Of a stretch of DNA of 64,000 nucleotides, positions 10,465-23,700 are shown piece by piece. The notes below the pieces were generated by a model. The model did not search any database. It saw only the letters and a list, made by a program, of their open reading frames with translations, and had not been told where the DNA came from. The stretch comes from Rebecca billardiae RCC1528 (taxonomy: Eukaryota; Haptophyta), in contig OZ251251.1 in assembly GCA_965240325.2 (NCBI GenBank), positions 558,001-622,000 of the forward strand, written 5' to 3'. The number at the start of each line of letters is the position of its first letter. The stretch's first letter is position 1. The translations under genes and the position numbers were made by a program.

Positions 10465-13011
10465 TCACTGCTGCTCCGCCGCGGCAGTGGGCGCGGGCGC
10501 GGGCGCGGCGGCGCCCGGTGCTGGCTCGGGCTCCACGGCGGCGGCGCCGCCGTCGGCCGCCGCCTCGCCGCCCGCGTCCGCCGCGGCGCCTCCGAGGCCC
10601 TCGACCGAGCCCTGGCGCTCAGTCGGCCACGGCCCAGGCTGCAGCTCGCCGCCCGCGTCCGCGCCCTCGCTCTGCGGCCGGGAGAGCGGTGTGCCGACGC
10701 GCGGGCCCGCGCGCTCGTGCAGCGGCGGCGGCACGGCGCTCGCGCCGACAACGCCCGTGCGCGACGTGCGCATCAGCGCGTGGAGCTCCTCCTCGCCCTC
10801 GGCCGGGCGCATCGAGGTGGCGCCCCAGCCGCCGTGCGTCGCGTTGCCGCCCTTGGCGCTCGCGAGCCGAACGCTCGCCGGCGGCGGGCCCGGGCGGTGC
10901 GCGGCCGACGCGGTGCCCGCGCGCGCCGTCGAGCTGCCGCCCGCGGCCCCGGCGCGGCTCGGCGCGCGCGTCGTCGGCGCGCGCGACGCGACGCCCCCGC
11001 CGCCCGGCGTGCCGCCGCCGCCCGCGGAGCCGGCGCCGCCCCGCGCGGCGGGCGAGCCGGCCGCGCCGCCGCCGCCGCCCGCGCCCGCGCGGTGCTGCTG
11101 CGTCGCCGGCCGCGACCCCACCACAGGGAAGTGCTCCCAGGCCAGTTCGCCCAGCGCGCTGTCCTCGTCGGCAATCAGCATGGACACTTCAGCGGACGTG
11201 AGGCGCGGGGGCGTCTCTCCGCCGCTGCCGTCCGCGCCGTCGTACCCGCCGTGCGCGATGAAGTCGTCCGCGGCGGCGGTGAGCGCGGTCGAGTCGGCTG
11301 ACGCGCTGTGCAGCGCGTGCTGATACGACGAGGACACAGAGGGTCCGGGGCTGGCGGTCCGGGTGCCGGCGGTCGTCGCCGGTCTGGGCGGGCTGCCCGC
11401 GCGCGGGCTCCGCGGCCCGCCTGGCGGCGCACGCCCGTCGCTTAGCCGCGAGCCCTCCGCGACGGCGCGCGTGTGCGAGCGCGGGTTGCGCGTGATCGCG
11501 GCGCGCGCGATCGGCGGCAGCCGACTCAAATACTCGGCCGGCACCGCCGCGCCGGACGGGGCGTGCTGCTGGCTGCCCAGAAGATCCGCCATGGGCCTGG
11601 GGCGGCGGCGGCGGCGGGCGGGCGGCGCGGGGCCGGGGGCGCGGGCGCGGATCAGTCCGAGTGCCGCGCGGCGCGCTCGCTGGGTGCACGGCTCGGGCGG
11701 AGTGCCCGGGCGCGGGCTGCCTGCCTGGACGCCCCGCCCCCGGGGGCGCCGCAGCGGCGCGTGCGTGCGCGCGGCCGCGCGCGGGCCACGCGCGCACGCA
11801 CGCCCGCACGCGCGCAGGAGTACGCAGGAGCGCGCGGCGCGGCGCGGCGCGGCGCGTGCCGCGCGCAAGGGGCCTTGCGCACCTCGGGTGAGACAGTAGC
11901 ACCCACGGCGCGGGCCCGCTCTGCGGCGGCCCGGCTCCGAACTCGGCGGCGAGCGCGGCGGCGTGCTGCGCGTCCAGCGCCTGCACCGGCCCGCCCGCCG
12001 CCTCCGCCGCCTCGGCATCCAGCTTGTCAACCGCTAGCTGCGCTGCGAGCAGCTGCCGCGCGCGCAGCTCGGCGCTAGCCGCCGCGTCCGCGCCGCCACC
12101 GCCGCTGGCCTGTGGCTCGGCGGAGAGCGCCGCCGCGGCGAGCAGCGCCTGCTGCCGGCTATGATGGAGTGCGTAGAGCGAGTCATCGTGCGGCGCGGCG
12201 CGGCGCGGCGCGCGCAGCCTCGCAGTGCCGGCGCGCGCCGTCACCGCCGCCTCCCGCGCCTCCGCCTCGGCGGCCGCGCCGTCCGCGTCGGCCCAAAGCA
12301 GGCTCGCCGCCGCCGCCGCCGCGTTGAGTGTCGCGGCGTGCGGCGCGGTCGTGATCCGCCGCCGCTCGAGCGCGGCGCTCGCCCGGATGCTCTGTCTAAA
12401 TATCTCCTCCTCCTGAGTCGCCTCGTATGGCTCGGGCACGGCTGCGCGCCCAACACAAAAGCAACATCCAAAGACGCACAGAAAGCCCCAAAAAAACAAA
12501 AGCGCCAATTGAGGATTCAATCAACAACACCATGGGCGTGTGTCGCGGGGCAGGCGGGTGGTGGTGGTGTGTGTGTCAGCGTGCGCGGCGTGGGCGCGGG
12601 TGCCACGTGCGGCCGCGCGCGACCGGCGGGACGGGCACTCCGCGCGCGGCGCGCGCGGCCGGTGGGTGGCCTGAGCCAGACGCGCGTGGCGCGCGCCAGC
12701 CATTTCTTCTGGCTGTACGGCTCAGGCCATGCAGCGCCTGGCTCAGGCGCGCGTGGCGCGCGCGCGTGCGCACCTCTGCGAGTCATCGTCGAAACCGCCT
12801 CCGCCTCGGCGCGCGCGCGCGCCGCGCGCTGCGCGGCGGCGGCGAGCGCGGCGCGCGCGCCCGGCCCACCGAGCGCGCGCGGCGACGCGGGCGACGGCGA
12901 CCAGCCCGACGGCAGCGGGCGCTCGCGGACGGCGCCGGCCGCACCGCCGAGCGGCGTGGAGTGCGCGCGCGCGAGCGCGGGCGGCGGCGCGCGCGGCGGC
13001 GTCGCCGGCGG

Positions 13012-13047
<36 letters not shown>

Positions 13048-16000
13048 GGCTTCGGCGACGGCGGCGCCCTCCGCGCGCGCGGCGCGCGCGCGCGGCGCGG
13101 CCGTCTGCCGCTGCGCATCCGGCGCGCCGGCGGCGGCGCCGAGCGCCGCCGCCGCCGCGGCGGCCGCGGCGGCGGCGGCCGCGTCCGCGTCGACAGCGTC
13201 GGCGAGCTCAGCCGCGGCCGCCGCCATTTCGCTCGCCCACGGGAAGTAGCCGAGGGCGTCACGCAGCAGCTGCGCCACGTCATGCAGCGCCTCCTGGTCT
13301 GACTCCTGCACGTCGCCGATCGCCGCGAGCGCCTGCAGCAGCGCCGGCGACGACTGCTGCAGCCGCTGCGCCGGCTCCGACTCGAACGCCGTCAGCGCCG
13401 GGAAGTCCTCTGCAAGCCGAGCGACCGCGGCCGCGACCGCGCTGTCCAGCGGGCCGATGGCGCGCACGGCGGCGGAGGCGGAGGAGGCCGCGTGCGCCGG
13501 GTGCTGCGCCGAGGCGGGCGCGCCGGCGGAGGCGGACGCCGCCACCGCGAGCACGGAGCGGCGCCGGCTGGTCGGGCCTTGGGCCGTGCCGCCGTCGCCG
13601 CGCGCGGCCGCCGAGGCCGCGCCGACGCGCGCGCGCGCCGCGCCCGCGCCCGCGGCGGTCTCCGCCCCGCTGCCTGGCGCAAGCGCGCGGCCGACGTGCG
13701 GCGCGCCGCCGCCCGCCACCATAGCGCCGCGCTCGAGCAACCATTGGTTGAGCAGCGGCAGCTGCAGCTCCTCGTAGCCGTCGTTGTAACGGCGCAGCCC
13801 CGACGTCAGGTCGCGCGCGCGCAGCGCGCACCCGTCTCCGAGCAGCCGCGCCATGCCGGCCACCCCAAACTGCCGAAGCGCGCGCTGCAGTGCGTGCAGG
13901 CGGACGCAGTCGACGGGCGCGGGCGCGCGCACGAGCGTCGAGCGCAGCCGGCGCAGCGCCGCGCCCGGCTGCGCGCCCGCCGGCGCGCCGCCGTCCGCCG
14001 CGAGCGCGTCCGCCGACGCCGCGAGCATCTCCAGGAGCGACGCGGCGCTCGGCGGCGGGCCGCCGAGGAGAGAGCTCGACGCGAGCGCGGCCGCGGCGGC
14101 GGCGTCGCCCGCGCTCGCGCCGAGCGCGGCGGGCGCGCCGCCAAACGCGGCAAGTACCATCGAGCCCGCGCCCGCCGCGGCCGCCGCGGCGGCCACCGCC
14201 GGCAGCGGCGTGCTGTCCGCCAGCCGCAGCACCGCGTTCAGCTCCGGCAGCGACAGCGCCTCGCGCCCGCCCGTGTGCGAGCGCGCAAGCGCGACGAGCG
14301 TGCCGACGCGCACGGCGTGGCGCGGGCCGAGCAGAGCGCGCGCGTCGCGCGCGCCCGCCGACCTGCGCGCGCGCGCGCGCGCGCGTGCACGCGCGGAGGC
14401 GGCGCGGCGCGGCGGCGCGTGAGCGGCGGCATGCGCGTGTGATCGGCGCGCGCGCGCGCGCGCGGGAGCGGCACTCGGCGGCGGCAGGCGCGGCGGCGCG
14501 CGGCGGCGCGGACAGTGGCGCGCGCGCGGACGCGCGCGCCGAGGCGGGCGGGCGGCGCGCGCCGAGGCGAGGCGCGCACTTGAGGATGGCGATGAGCCGC
14601 GCGAGGTCGAGGCGGACGACGCCGGCGGGCGAGGGCCTCGCGAGCGGCAGCGAGCCGCCCGCGCCGCCCGCCGCCGCGGCGATCGCCACGCGCGCGCGCT
14701 GCGCGCCCGCGTGCGAGTCCGCCTCGAGCGCGCGCACAATGGCGCGCAGGAACGATTCGAACGAGATGAAGTCGGCTCGCGGCAGGCCTGCCGCGGCGCG
14801 CACGAGGCAGTTCAGCCGGCCGAGCGAGAGCGGCAGCGAGTCGGTGGCGGGCGGCGGCGGGATCACGGGCTCCTTCGTCCACACCGCCGCCTGCGCCTCG
14901 CCGCCAGCGCCGCCGCCGCCGACGCCCGCGCCGCCGCCGCCCGCCGCGCCCGCGCCGCCCGCCGCCGACGGCGCGGACGCGGGGAGCATGTACTTCACGA
15001 TGGCGGTGCGCAGCGCGCCGACCGAGACGCGCGAGTCCGGGAGCAGCTGCACGTCCTCGACGAAGGAGTGCGCGCGCGAGCCGTCCTCCGTCGAGCCCGG
15101 CCCGAGGCCGAGCCAGTCGCCGCCCGCCGCCTCCGCCTCCGCCTCGTCCGCCGCGGCTGCTGCGGCCTCGGCGCGTGTGCGCGTGCGCGCGCGGCGGTCG
15201 TCGGCGTCGCCAGCGCCGCCCGCGCCCGCGCCCGCGCCCTTTGTCTTGGCGGCGGCGCGGCGGCGGCCGAGCACCTCCGCCTCCGACGTGTTGGGCGGCA
15301 TGTTGGACAGGTCGCGCACGAGCAGCCCGACGTCGAGCAGGCTCACGCCGCCCGCGCCCGAGCGCAGGTACGCAGCGCGCGCGCGCAGCCGGCCGCTGCC
15401 GCGCTCGGCGGCGACCGCGTCCAGCGCGGCGGACGCCTGGCGCACAAGTGCGCCTAGCTCGGGCAGCTCGGGCGTGTCGTACGTCGCCGCGGCGCGGAGG
15501 AGCACGCCGAGCTGCGCCGTCGAGTACGACTCGCCGTTGTACGCGCCGTCGGACGGCGCGCGCGCGCCGCCGCCGCGTGCGGGCGGCGCGGCGGCGGAGG
15601 CCGCGGCCGCGGGCGGCGGCCGCGCGTGCCGCCACGCCAGCCCGAGCTTACGCACGGTGACGTCCGCCGCGGCGGGCACCGTGACAAGCGGGTGCGCGTC
15701 AGGCACGCCCAGCTGCTGCAGCAGCTCGAAGAAGGCGCGCGGGCGCAGCCGCAGCCGCGGCCGCTGCATCCGCGCGAGCGCTGCCGCGGCCGCCTCCGCC
15801 GCCGTCCCCGCGCCGAGCGGCTCCGCCAGCGGCGGCGGCGGCCCCGAGTCATAGTCCCAGCAGTACAAAGGGCCGAGGGAGGCGGGCGCGGCGGCGCGCG
15901 CGGAGCCGCCCTCGCTCGCCTCGCGCCCGTCTGCGCCGTCGTCGTCCGCGCCGCCCGTGTCCGCCTCCGAGCCGCGCTCCTCCGCCGCCCACGCGACGGC

Positions 16001-19000
16001 GCCGCGCCCGCCGCCGCCACCGCCGCCGTACCACGCTGCCTGCGCCTCGCGGACGGCGCGCGCCGCATCGGTGGCGGAGGCGGCGACCACCTCGTTGCGG
16101 CTTGCGGTCGGGAGTGACTCGGCGACGGCGCGGACAAACGCCTGCGGCTGCGGCCAGTCGGGCGGGCTGCGCCGCCGACGCACCGCCGCGGCGCCGAGCT
16201 GCGACGCCGCCGCCGCCGCCGACGAGGATGCGCGCGCGGCACCCTCCGCGCTCGCGCCGCCGCCGCCGCCGCCGCTGCCGCCGGCCGCGGCGCGGCTGGG
16301 CAGCGCGTAGCCGTCGGCGGCGGCGGCGGGGATGGTGGACGCGGGCAGCAGCTGCAACTCCTCACACTGCCGCGCGCGCAGCAGCACGCTCAGCAGCCCG
16401 GCGGAGAGCAGCGCCGGCGGGGGCGAGGGCGACGATGCCGGCGGCTCGGCGGCACCGCCGCCGCCGCCGCCGCCGCCGCCCGAGCCGACGCCAGACTCGG
16501 CTGCGCCGCCGCTGCCGCCGCCGCTGCCGCCGCCGCCGTCACTGAGCCAGCTGTCGGCCGCGCCGCCCCCCAGCCCCGCCGCGCGCTCGAGAGCGCCCAA
16601 CTCGGCAAAGTCGTCGGCGAGCTCAAACAACTCGGCCAGCGTGAGCCGGGGGTAGTAGTGCACGGCCACGGCGCGGACGGCGGGGGCGATCGTCGCCGGA
16701 GGGGGCGGCGGGGCGGCGGCGCCGCCGTCGGCGCGGCGCGCACTCGCAGAGGCGGAGGTGGCGGGTCGGCCGCCCGCGCCCGCGCCGCCGCCGCCGCCGC
16801 CACCGCCGCGGCGCGGCGCCACGCCGCTCGCCGACGCGGCCGCGGCCGCGGACGCCGCCGCCGTCGCGCCCGAGAGCGCCCCTGGCACGCCGGCGCGTGC
16901 GAGCCCCTGCTGCACGAGGAGCGCGAGCGCGCGGATGTCTAGAACAGAGCCGCCGCCGCCGTCGTCCGAAGCGGCGGCGCCGCCCGCCGCGGCGGCGGAG
17001 GATGAGCCCTCCGCGCCGCCGCTGGCGCCGCGGCCGCTCGTCGGCGGGCGCGAGCTCCCGCCGCCGCCGGCTGCTGCCGCGGCTGCTGCTGCTGCCGCCG
17101 CGCCGGGGGCCTCCCGCCTGCGCACGAGTACGGATCGGCGCTCCATCCAGACGACCTCGCCTGCGGAGGGCGCGGCGCGGCGCGGCGCACGGGAAGGACG
17201 CGGCGCGGGCGCGGCGAGGGCGCGGCCGGGGTAAGCGGGGGCACACGAGGGGGCGCGGCAGCGTGAGCGAGCGCGCGCGGCGGCGGCGGCGGCAGCAGCA
17301 GCAGCAGCAGCAGGGGCAGCAGCAGCAGGGGGAGGGCGCACGCACGCGGCACTGGCGCGCGCCGCCGCGCGCGGGAGCGGCCGCGCACGCACCGGCGGCG
17401 GGCGGCAGCGCGGCCGCGACCGCGGCGACGAAGCCCTCGACGCGCGGCAGCCCGTCAAACGGCGCGAGCGTCGCCGCGGCGCGCGCGACACACAGCAGCT
17501 CTCGCGGCCTGAGCAGCTCGCGGCCATCGGTGTAGCCGCGGCCCAGCGCGGCCTCAAGCTTGGTGAGCGTGAGCGCGCGCGCGCCGCCGCCGAGCAGTGG
17601 GTCCGAGCCGTGCGCGCCCGCGCCGCGCAGGCGCGCCGAGAGCGCGCGCACGTCCACGCGAGGGCCGACGGGGTCGTCGTCGTCGGGCGGCGCGGCGGCG
17701 CTTGCGGTTGCCAGCGCCGCCGCCACCGCGCCGCCGGAGACGACGCACGCTCGCAGCAGCTCGAGCACAGCCGGCGCGCGCGCGAGCGCCGAGCGCGCGT
17801 GCGCGAGCGGCGCGGGCGCGTCCGCACCCACCGCGCCGCCGCCCGCCGCGAGCGCGCGCGCGGCGCGCACGCCGCCGGCAATCGCGCGCGGGCTCAGCGC
17901 GCGCTGCGCGCGCGGCGAGAGCGACGCCAGCGCCGGCGCCCCGGATTCAACGCCTGGCGGCGGCGCGCGCCCGCGCACTGCCGCGGCGAGCGTGTGCGCC
18001 ATGCTGACGAGGAGGGCGTCGAGCGACGGCGCGTCGTCCTGCTCCACCGTCGACGCGATGCGCAGCGCCGACTCGACCTGCCGCGCCGTGAGCAGCCGCG
18101 GCGCGCTCGCGCCCGCGCCGCCGCCGAGGGCGGGCGGGCCGTAGCGAAACGCTGCCGCCTCGAGCGCGCGCAGCGTGACACCTGAGCCGCCCGCGCCGGC
18201 GCGGAGCAGCGGCAGAGAGGGCCAGAGCCGCGCCTCGGCGAGCGCGCGCACGCAGCCGCGCAGGTCAAGCAGCTCCGAGCTCGCGCCCTGCTGCGCCGAG
18301 CCGCCGCCGCCGCCTGGCGTCGGCGCGCGTCGGCCGGCCGCGGCCGCGCCGGCCGCGCCGCCGGCGCCGCCTGGCGGCGGCACGCCCGGTCGCAGGTGGG
18401 GGGCGCCGGGCACGACGGTGACGAGGTAGGTCGAGCGCTTCTTGAGCAGCGCGCTCGCGCGGTGCCCGCCGCCGAGCGCGCGCTCCGCCACAGCCTGCAC
18501 GAACGCGTCCGCCGACACGAACGGTGCCCCAAACGCCGCGGCCGCCGCCGCGCGCGCGAGCACGCGCTCGGCGCGCGCCGCGGAATCCTGCGGCGGCGCC
18601 GCCGCCGCCGCCTCGCCGAGCTCGTGAGCGGCGCCGTCGGCCGCCGTGGCGGCGGCGGCCGCCGCGCCCGCGCCGCCCCGCGCCGCAGGCCGCGCGGCGG
18701 ACCCGCACGCCACAACCGCGCCGCGCGCGGCCGCGGGCGCGGCGGCGGGCGCGCCGCCAGAAGTGGCGGCGGCCGCGCCCGCGGCGGCGGCGGGCGCGAG
18801 CTCAGCGGGCCAGTCAGAGGCGGGCGCGGGCGGCAGCGGGCCTGGCGGCTCGAGCGCCGAGCCCGCGTCGGCGTCGGCGTCGTCGTCGGCGGCGGGCGCG
18901 CCCTCGCGCGGCGGCGGCCGATAGAAGCCGGCGATGGCGGTGGCACCCGCCTCGGCGCCGCCGCCGCCTCGGCCGCCCGGCTCGGTGGCAGCGCCGCCGC

Positions 19001-20703
19001 CGCCGCCGCCGCCGCTCGTCAGCGTGAGGGCAAGCGGCCCGCCACCGGCCTCGGCGCCCCCGCCGGCCTCCCCCGTGAACGCCGCGTGCACCGCGCCGAG
19101 CAGCGCGCGCAGGTGCTCACGCAGTCGCACGTACGACGTGTAGAGCGTAACGGCTTTATTGCGCAGCCCTGTAACGACCAGCGCCTGACGCACGGCAGCG
19201 CGGCGCGCGGCGGCTGCGCGCGCGTTCGCGGCGCGGGCGGAGGGCGGGGCGCACGGAGCGCGGGCGTCAGTGCGGGCGCGCGCTCGCGTGCGCAGCGCCC
19301 GCGGCACCGTGTGCGCGCGCGAGCGCGCGGCCGCGCGCGCGCCCCCGACGCCCCCGACGCCCCCCGCGCGCCCCGCCCGCCGCGGGCGCGCGCGCGCCGG
19401 CGCGCGCGGCTGCGCGCACTCGTGCGGAGGGAGGTGATCTTGAGCGCACGGCGGTCGCGCTCGGCCTGCGTGCGGTACGCGGCGATCAGCACGCGCGCCC
19501 ACGCCAGCCGACGCTTCGCCTCCTGCCGCGTCGCCGCGTGCGCCGTCGCCTCGGCGCGCGCGCGCGCGACCGCCGCGGTCGCGTCGGCGCGCGCGCCCTC
19601 CGCCGCAGCCGTCGCCGCCTCGGCGCGCTGCAAAGCCGCGTCGGCGCGCGCGTTCGCGTCGCGCGCGGCGGCCTTCGCGGCGAGGGAGCCGCCGGCCGCG
19701 ACCGCCGTCACGCCGCCACCCACGCTCACGCGCTCCGCCGCCGCGCCGCCGCGCGACGCTCGGAAGCTCTCGCGCTGCGAGCGCTCGGCGGCGCCGCCGG
19801 CCGCGGCGGCGCGGCCGGCGCCGCCGCCGCCGCCCTCCGACCGGCGGGGTGACCGACTTGGCGTGCGCGAGCGGCTGCGCCGGCCGGTGCCGCCGGCGTC
19901 GGCGTCCATGTCGGCGGGCGCGCGCAGCCTCGACGCGCCCTTCTCCGCGCGCCGCGCGCTCGACGCCGCCGCCCCGCCCTCCGCCGCGTCGTCGCCGCCG
20001 CCGCCGCCGCCGCCGGCGGCGCGCGCGGCGCGCGCGCGGCGCGCGCGCGGCTCGCGGCCCTTGCGTGCGCCGCGCCGCGCGCCGCCGCCGTCGGCGGCGC
20101 CGTCGGCGCGCGCGCGGCCGGCGGCGCTGGCGGGCGAGCCCGCGCGCGCGCCCTCCACGCCCGGCGTCCCCTCCTCGCCCTCCTCCTCCGCCTCCGCGCG
20201 GCGTGCGCGCTTCTCGCGACGGCGGCGCGGCGTGTGCTTGCGCCGCCGCTCCGCGCCGCCGCCCTCGGCGCCGCCGCCGCCCGCCGCCGCCGCCGCCGCG
20301 GGCGCGCCCGCCTCGGCGCCGTCGGCAGGCGCGCGGGCGCGACGGCGCGCGGCGCGCGTGCGCGAGCCGCGCGGCGCCGACGCGCCGCCGCCCTCCGCCG
20401 ACGGCTCGCGAGCGCGCCCGCCCTCGGCGACGGCGGAGGCGCCGCCGCCGTCGGCCGCCGAGCCGCCGCCGCGCGCGCTGCCGCCCGAGCGCGCGCGCGG
20501 CGCGCCGGCTGCGACCGCGGCCGTTGCGGCGGCGGCCGCGCGGCGCGAGGCGGCGGCGGCGCCGCCCGCGTCGTCGTCACGCGCGCTGCCGGGCCCGCCG
20601 CTGCGCGCGCTGCCGCCGCTGCCGCCGCGGCCCCCGCCGCCGGCCTCCGCCTCCGCCTCCGCCTCCGCCTCCGCCTCCGCCTCCGCCTCCGCCGGCGCCG
20701 CGA

Positions 20704-20753
<50 letters not shown>

Positions 20754-23700
20754 TAGTCAGAGCTGGCCAAGCTGTCGCCGTCGTCGTCGTCCTCGCCGCT
20801 GGAGACGAAGTAGTCGTCGTCGCTGCCCTCCGCCGCCGCCGACTCGCGCTCGTCCAGGCTGCCGTACCCGCCGTCGCTCTGCCCGTCGGCGTCACCGTCA
20901 CCGTCGGTGTAACGGCCGCCGTAACCGTCGGTGTAACGGCCGGACGAGCCCGTGCTCGCACCGTCTGGGTCTGCGCCCGGCGCGCGGCGGCGCCCGCCGC
21001 CGCTGCCGCCGCTGCCGCCGCGGCGCACGCGGCGGCGCGCGCGCGCGGAGCCGCGCGAGCCGAACGAGCCCGGCCCCTCCTCCTCCTCCTCCGCGCGCCC
21101 CCCCCCGCCGCCGCCGCTCAGCCGCACGCCCATGCCGTGCTCGAGCACGAGCGCGTCATGCAGTTTGGTTTCGAACGCGTCGACGCGCACGAACAGCGAC
21201 GCCATGCCCGACTGGACGTTTCGCAGAAGCTTCGTGGCGGCGGCGGCCTCGAGCGCGACGCCCGGCGGCGCGTTGGGCGGCAGGTTGATCGCCGAGATGT
21301 GCGCCTCGAGGTTCCGGCTCGCCGTCGCCCTGTCCAGCAGCGCGTGCAACTCGCCCACGCGCGTCCACAAGTCCTCCACAGTGACCAGCCCGCCGGGGCC
21401 GGAGCCGCCGGGGCCGTGGCCGGCGGGCAGCTCGAGCTCGCCGCGCGCGGCCTTCCAGAGCGCCTCGGCGGCGTCGGTGCCGCCGACCGCGTTGATCAGC
21501 ACCGCGAGCTCCTGCGCCGCACGCGCGCCGCCCGCCGCCGAGGCCACCTCGCTCAGTGCCGCCTCATCGCCCAGGCCGAGCTGGCCGGCGAGCGTGTCGG
21601 AGTTTCGGCGCGTGAGCGCGGACGTGGGGCGCGAGCGCACGGAGGGCGCGGAGGGCGGGCGGAGGACGACGCGGTCGCTCTCGGCGTCGGCGAGCGCCTG
21701 GCACAGCACGGCGATGCGCGCGGCGGCGGACGCCGCCGCCGAGCCCGGCCGCGCGATCGCCGCCGCGTGCGCCGCCATCGCCGCCTGCTCGGCCGCCACC
21801 GCGACCGCATCGGCCGTCTCCGCGCGCAGGCGGTCGATCTCAGCCGCCATCTCCACGACGCGCTGCTCGGCGGTGGAGGGCCGGCTGCGCGGCCTCGGCG
21901 ACGTCGCGGCGGCGGCGACGGCCCAGCGCCCCGCGGCGCCCGCCGCGGCGAGCGCGCGCACGCGCGCGTCCAGCCGTCCCAGGCGGATCTCGGCGCGCGA
22001 GATCGACTCGGAGATCGCGATCTGGCGCGCGCCGAGGCCGTCGGCGGCCGGCCCGCCGGAGGGCGCGGCGAGCGCGGCGGCGACGGCGGCGGAGGCGGCG
22101 GTGGCGAAGGCCTGCGCGGCGGCGTGCGCCTCCTCGCCGCCGCGCGCCGCCGCCGCGCTCTCCACCGCCGCGCGCACCGCCGCGCGCCGCGCACCGCGCT
22201 CCGCCGCCGCCGCGTCCGCCGCCGCTCCGGGCACGAGCGCGCGCGCGCCCTCGCTGCCGCGGCCCTCCGCGCCGCCGTCCGCGCCCGACTCGGCGCCGCC
22301 GGCGCCACCGGCGCCGCCGCGCAGCAGCTCGGCACGGAGCAACCCCGGGATGGCCCCGGGGCTCGCTTCAATCGCCGCGTCCGCCGCGGTGCCAGACTCG
22401 CCCGCGGCCGCGCTCGCCGCCGCGTCCGCCGCCGCCTCCGAGCGCACCTCGTCGTCGCCGGCGAGCGTCGTCGGCGCGCGCAGCCGCGCGTCCGACGCCG
22501 CGATCACGGCCAGCGCGTCCGCCAGCAGCGAGTTGGCGGACGCGCCCGCGTCGGCGCGCGTGCGCGCCTCAGACAGCGCCGCCTGTATCGCTTCCTTCTC
22601 CTCCGCCGCCGCCGCCGCCGCCGCCTCCGCCTGCGGCGCGCAAGGCGGGCGGGCGGCGAGGCGGGGTGAGCGCGGGCGCATCGGCGCGGCTGGCGCACGG
22701 GAGGCGGGCGGCGGCTGGCTGGGGGGCACCGCACGCCCCCGCCACCGCCACCGACGCCGCACACACACGCACACGCAGCGCGCGCACACGCACACGCACA
22801 CAGCGCGCGCGCGCGCAACCGCGCAGCCGCGCCGTGCGCAGCGCGCCCGACGCCGCGCGCGCCATGCGCCCCGCGCCGCACACCTGTGTCGTGAGCGCGG
22901 CCAGCGCCTCCTCCGCCTCCCTCTGCTTGGCCGAGGCGGCGCCCGCCTCGCGCTTGGCCTCAGCCGTCGCGCTGCGAGCGGAGCGGCGCGGCGCGTGCGC
23001 GTGCGGCGCGGGGCGTGAGCGCGCGGCGGCGGCGGCGATGGCGGCGGCCGCCGCCGCAGCAGCACAGGACAGCGCGCCAGCCGGCCTGCGCGCCGCCCAC
23101 CAAGCCGGAGGCCCCGCTCTCACACACACTGCACACTGCACCAGCCTCCGGAGCGGCACCGCACCGCGCGCACAGCGCACCGCGGCGCGGCGCGCCGACG
23201 GCCGCGCCCCCCCCCCCCCGAGCAACTTCCGAGCAACTTCCGAGCAACTTCCGAGCACGGCGGCGGCGGCATGGCAGCGGCGGTGCCGGCGCGCGCGACG
23301 GGCGGGCGCGCGCACACACGCACACACACGCACACACACACACACACGCACACGCACGCGCGCACCGTTTGCCCTCCTCCTCCGCCTTCTCCGCCGCCGC
23401 CCTCGCTGCGACGAGGTTGCCCTCCAGAGACTCGACGGCGGTCCGGAGCTCGAGCCCCTCCGAGCGCGCGGCGGCGAGCTCCGCGCGCGCCTGCGCCGCG
23501 CCCGCCGCCTCCGCCGCCATCTCGTCCGCGCGCGTGTTGGCCACCGCCAGCTCATCCTCGAGCTTGGTGCGCGCGTCGGAGAACTCCGTCAGCTGCCGCT
23601 CGAGCCGAGCGCGCGCCTTCGCCTCCTCCTCCGCCTCGCCCTTCACGTCTTCGTATTTGCGCTGCGCACGCGGGGGGGCGCGGGGGCGCGGGCGGGCGGC

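Noticed and set aside
13890-15854. Long plus-strand frames opposite the giant gene
   Set aside because: They are low-complexity mirror images of coding triplets. The minus strand shows phase-consistent exons and folded-looking motifs.
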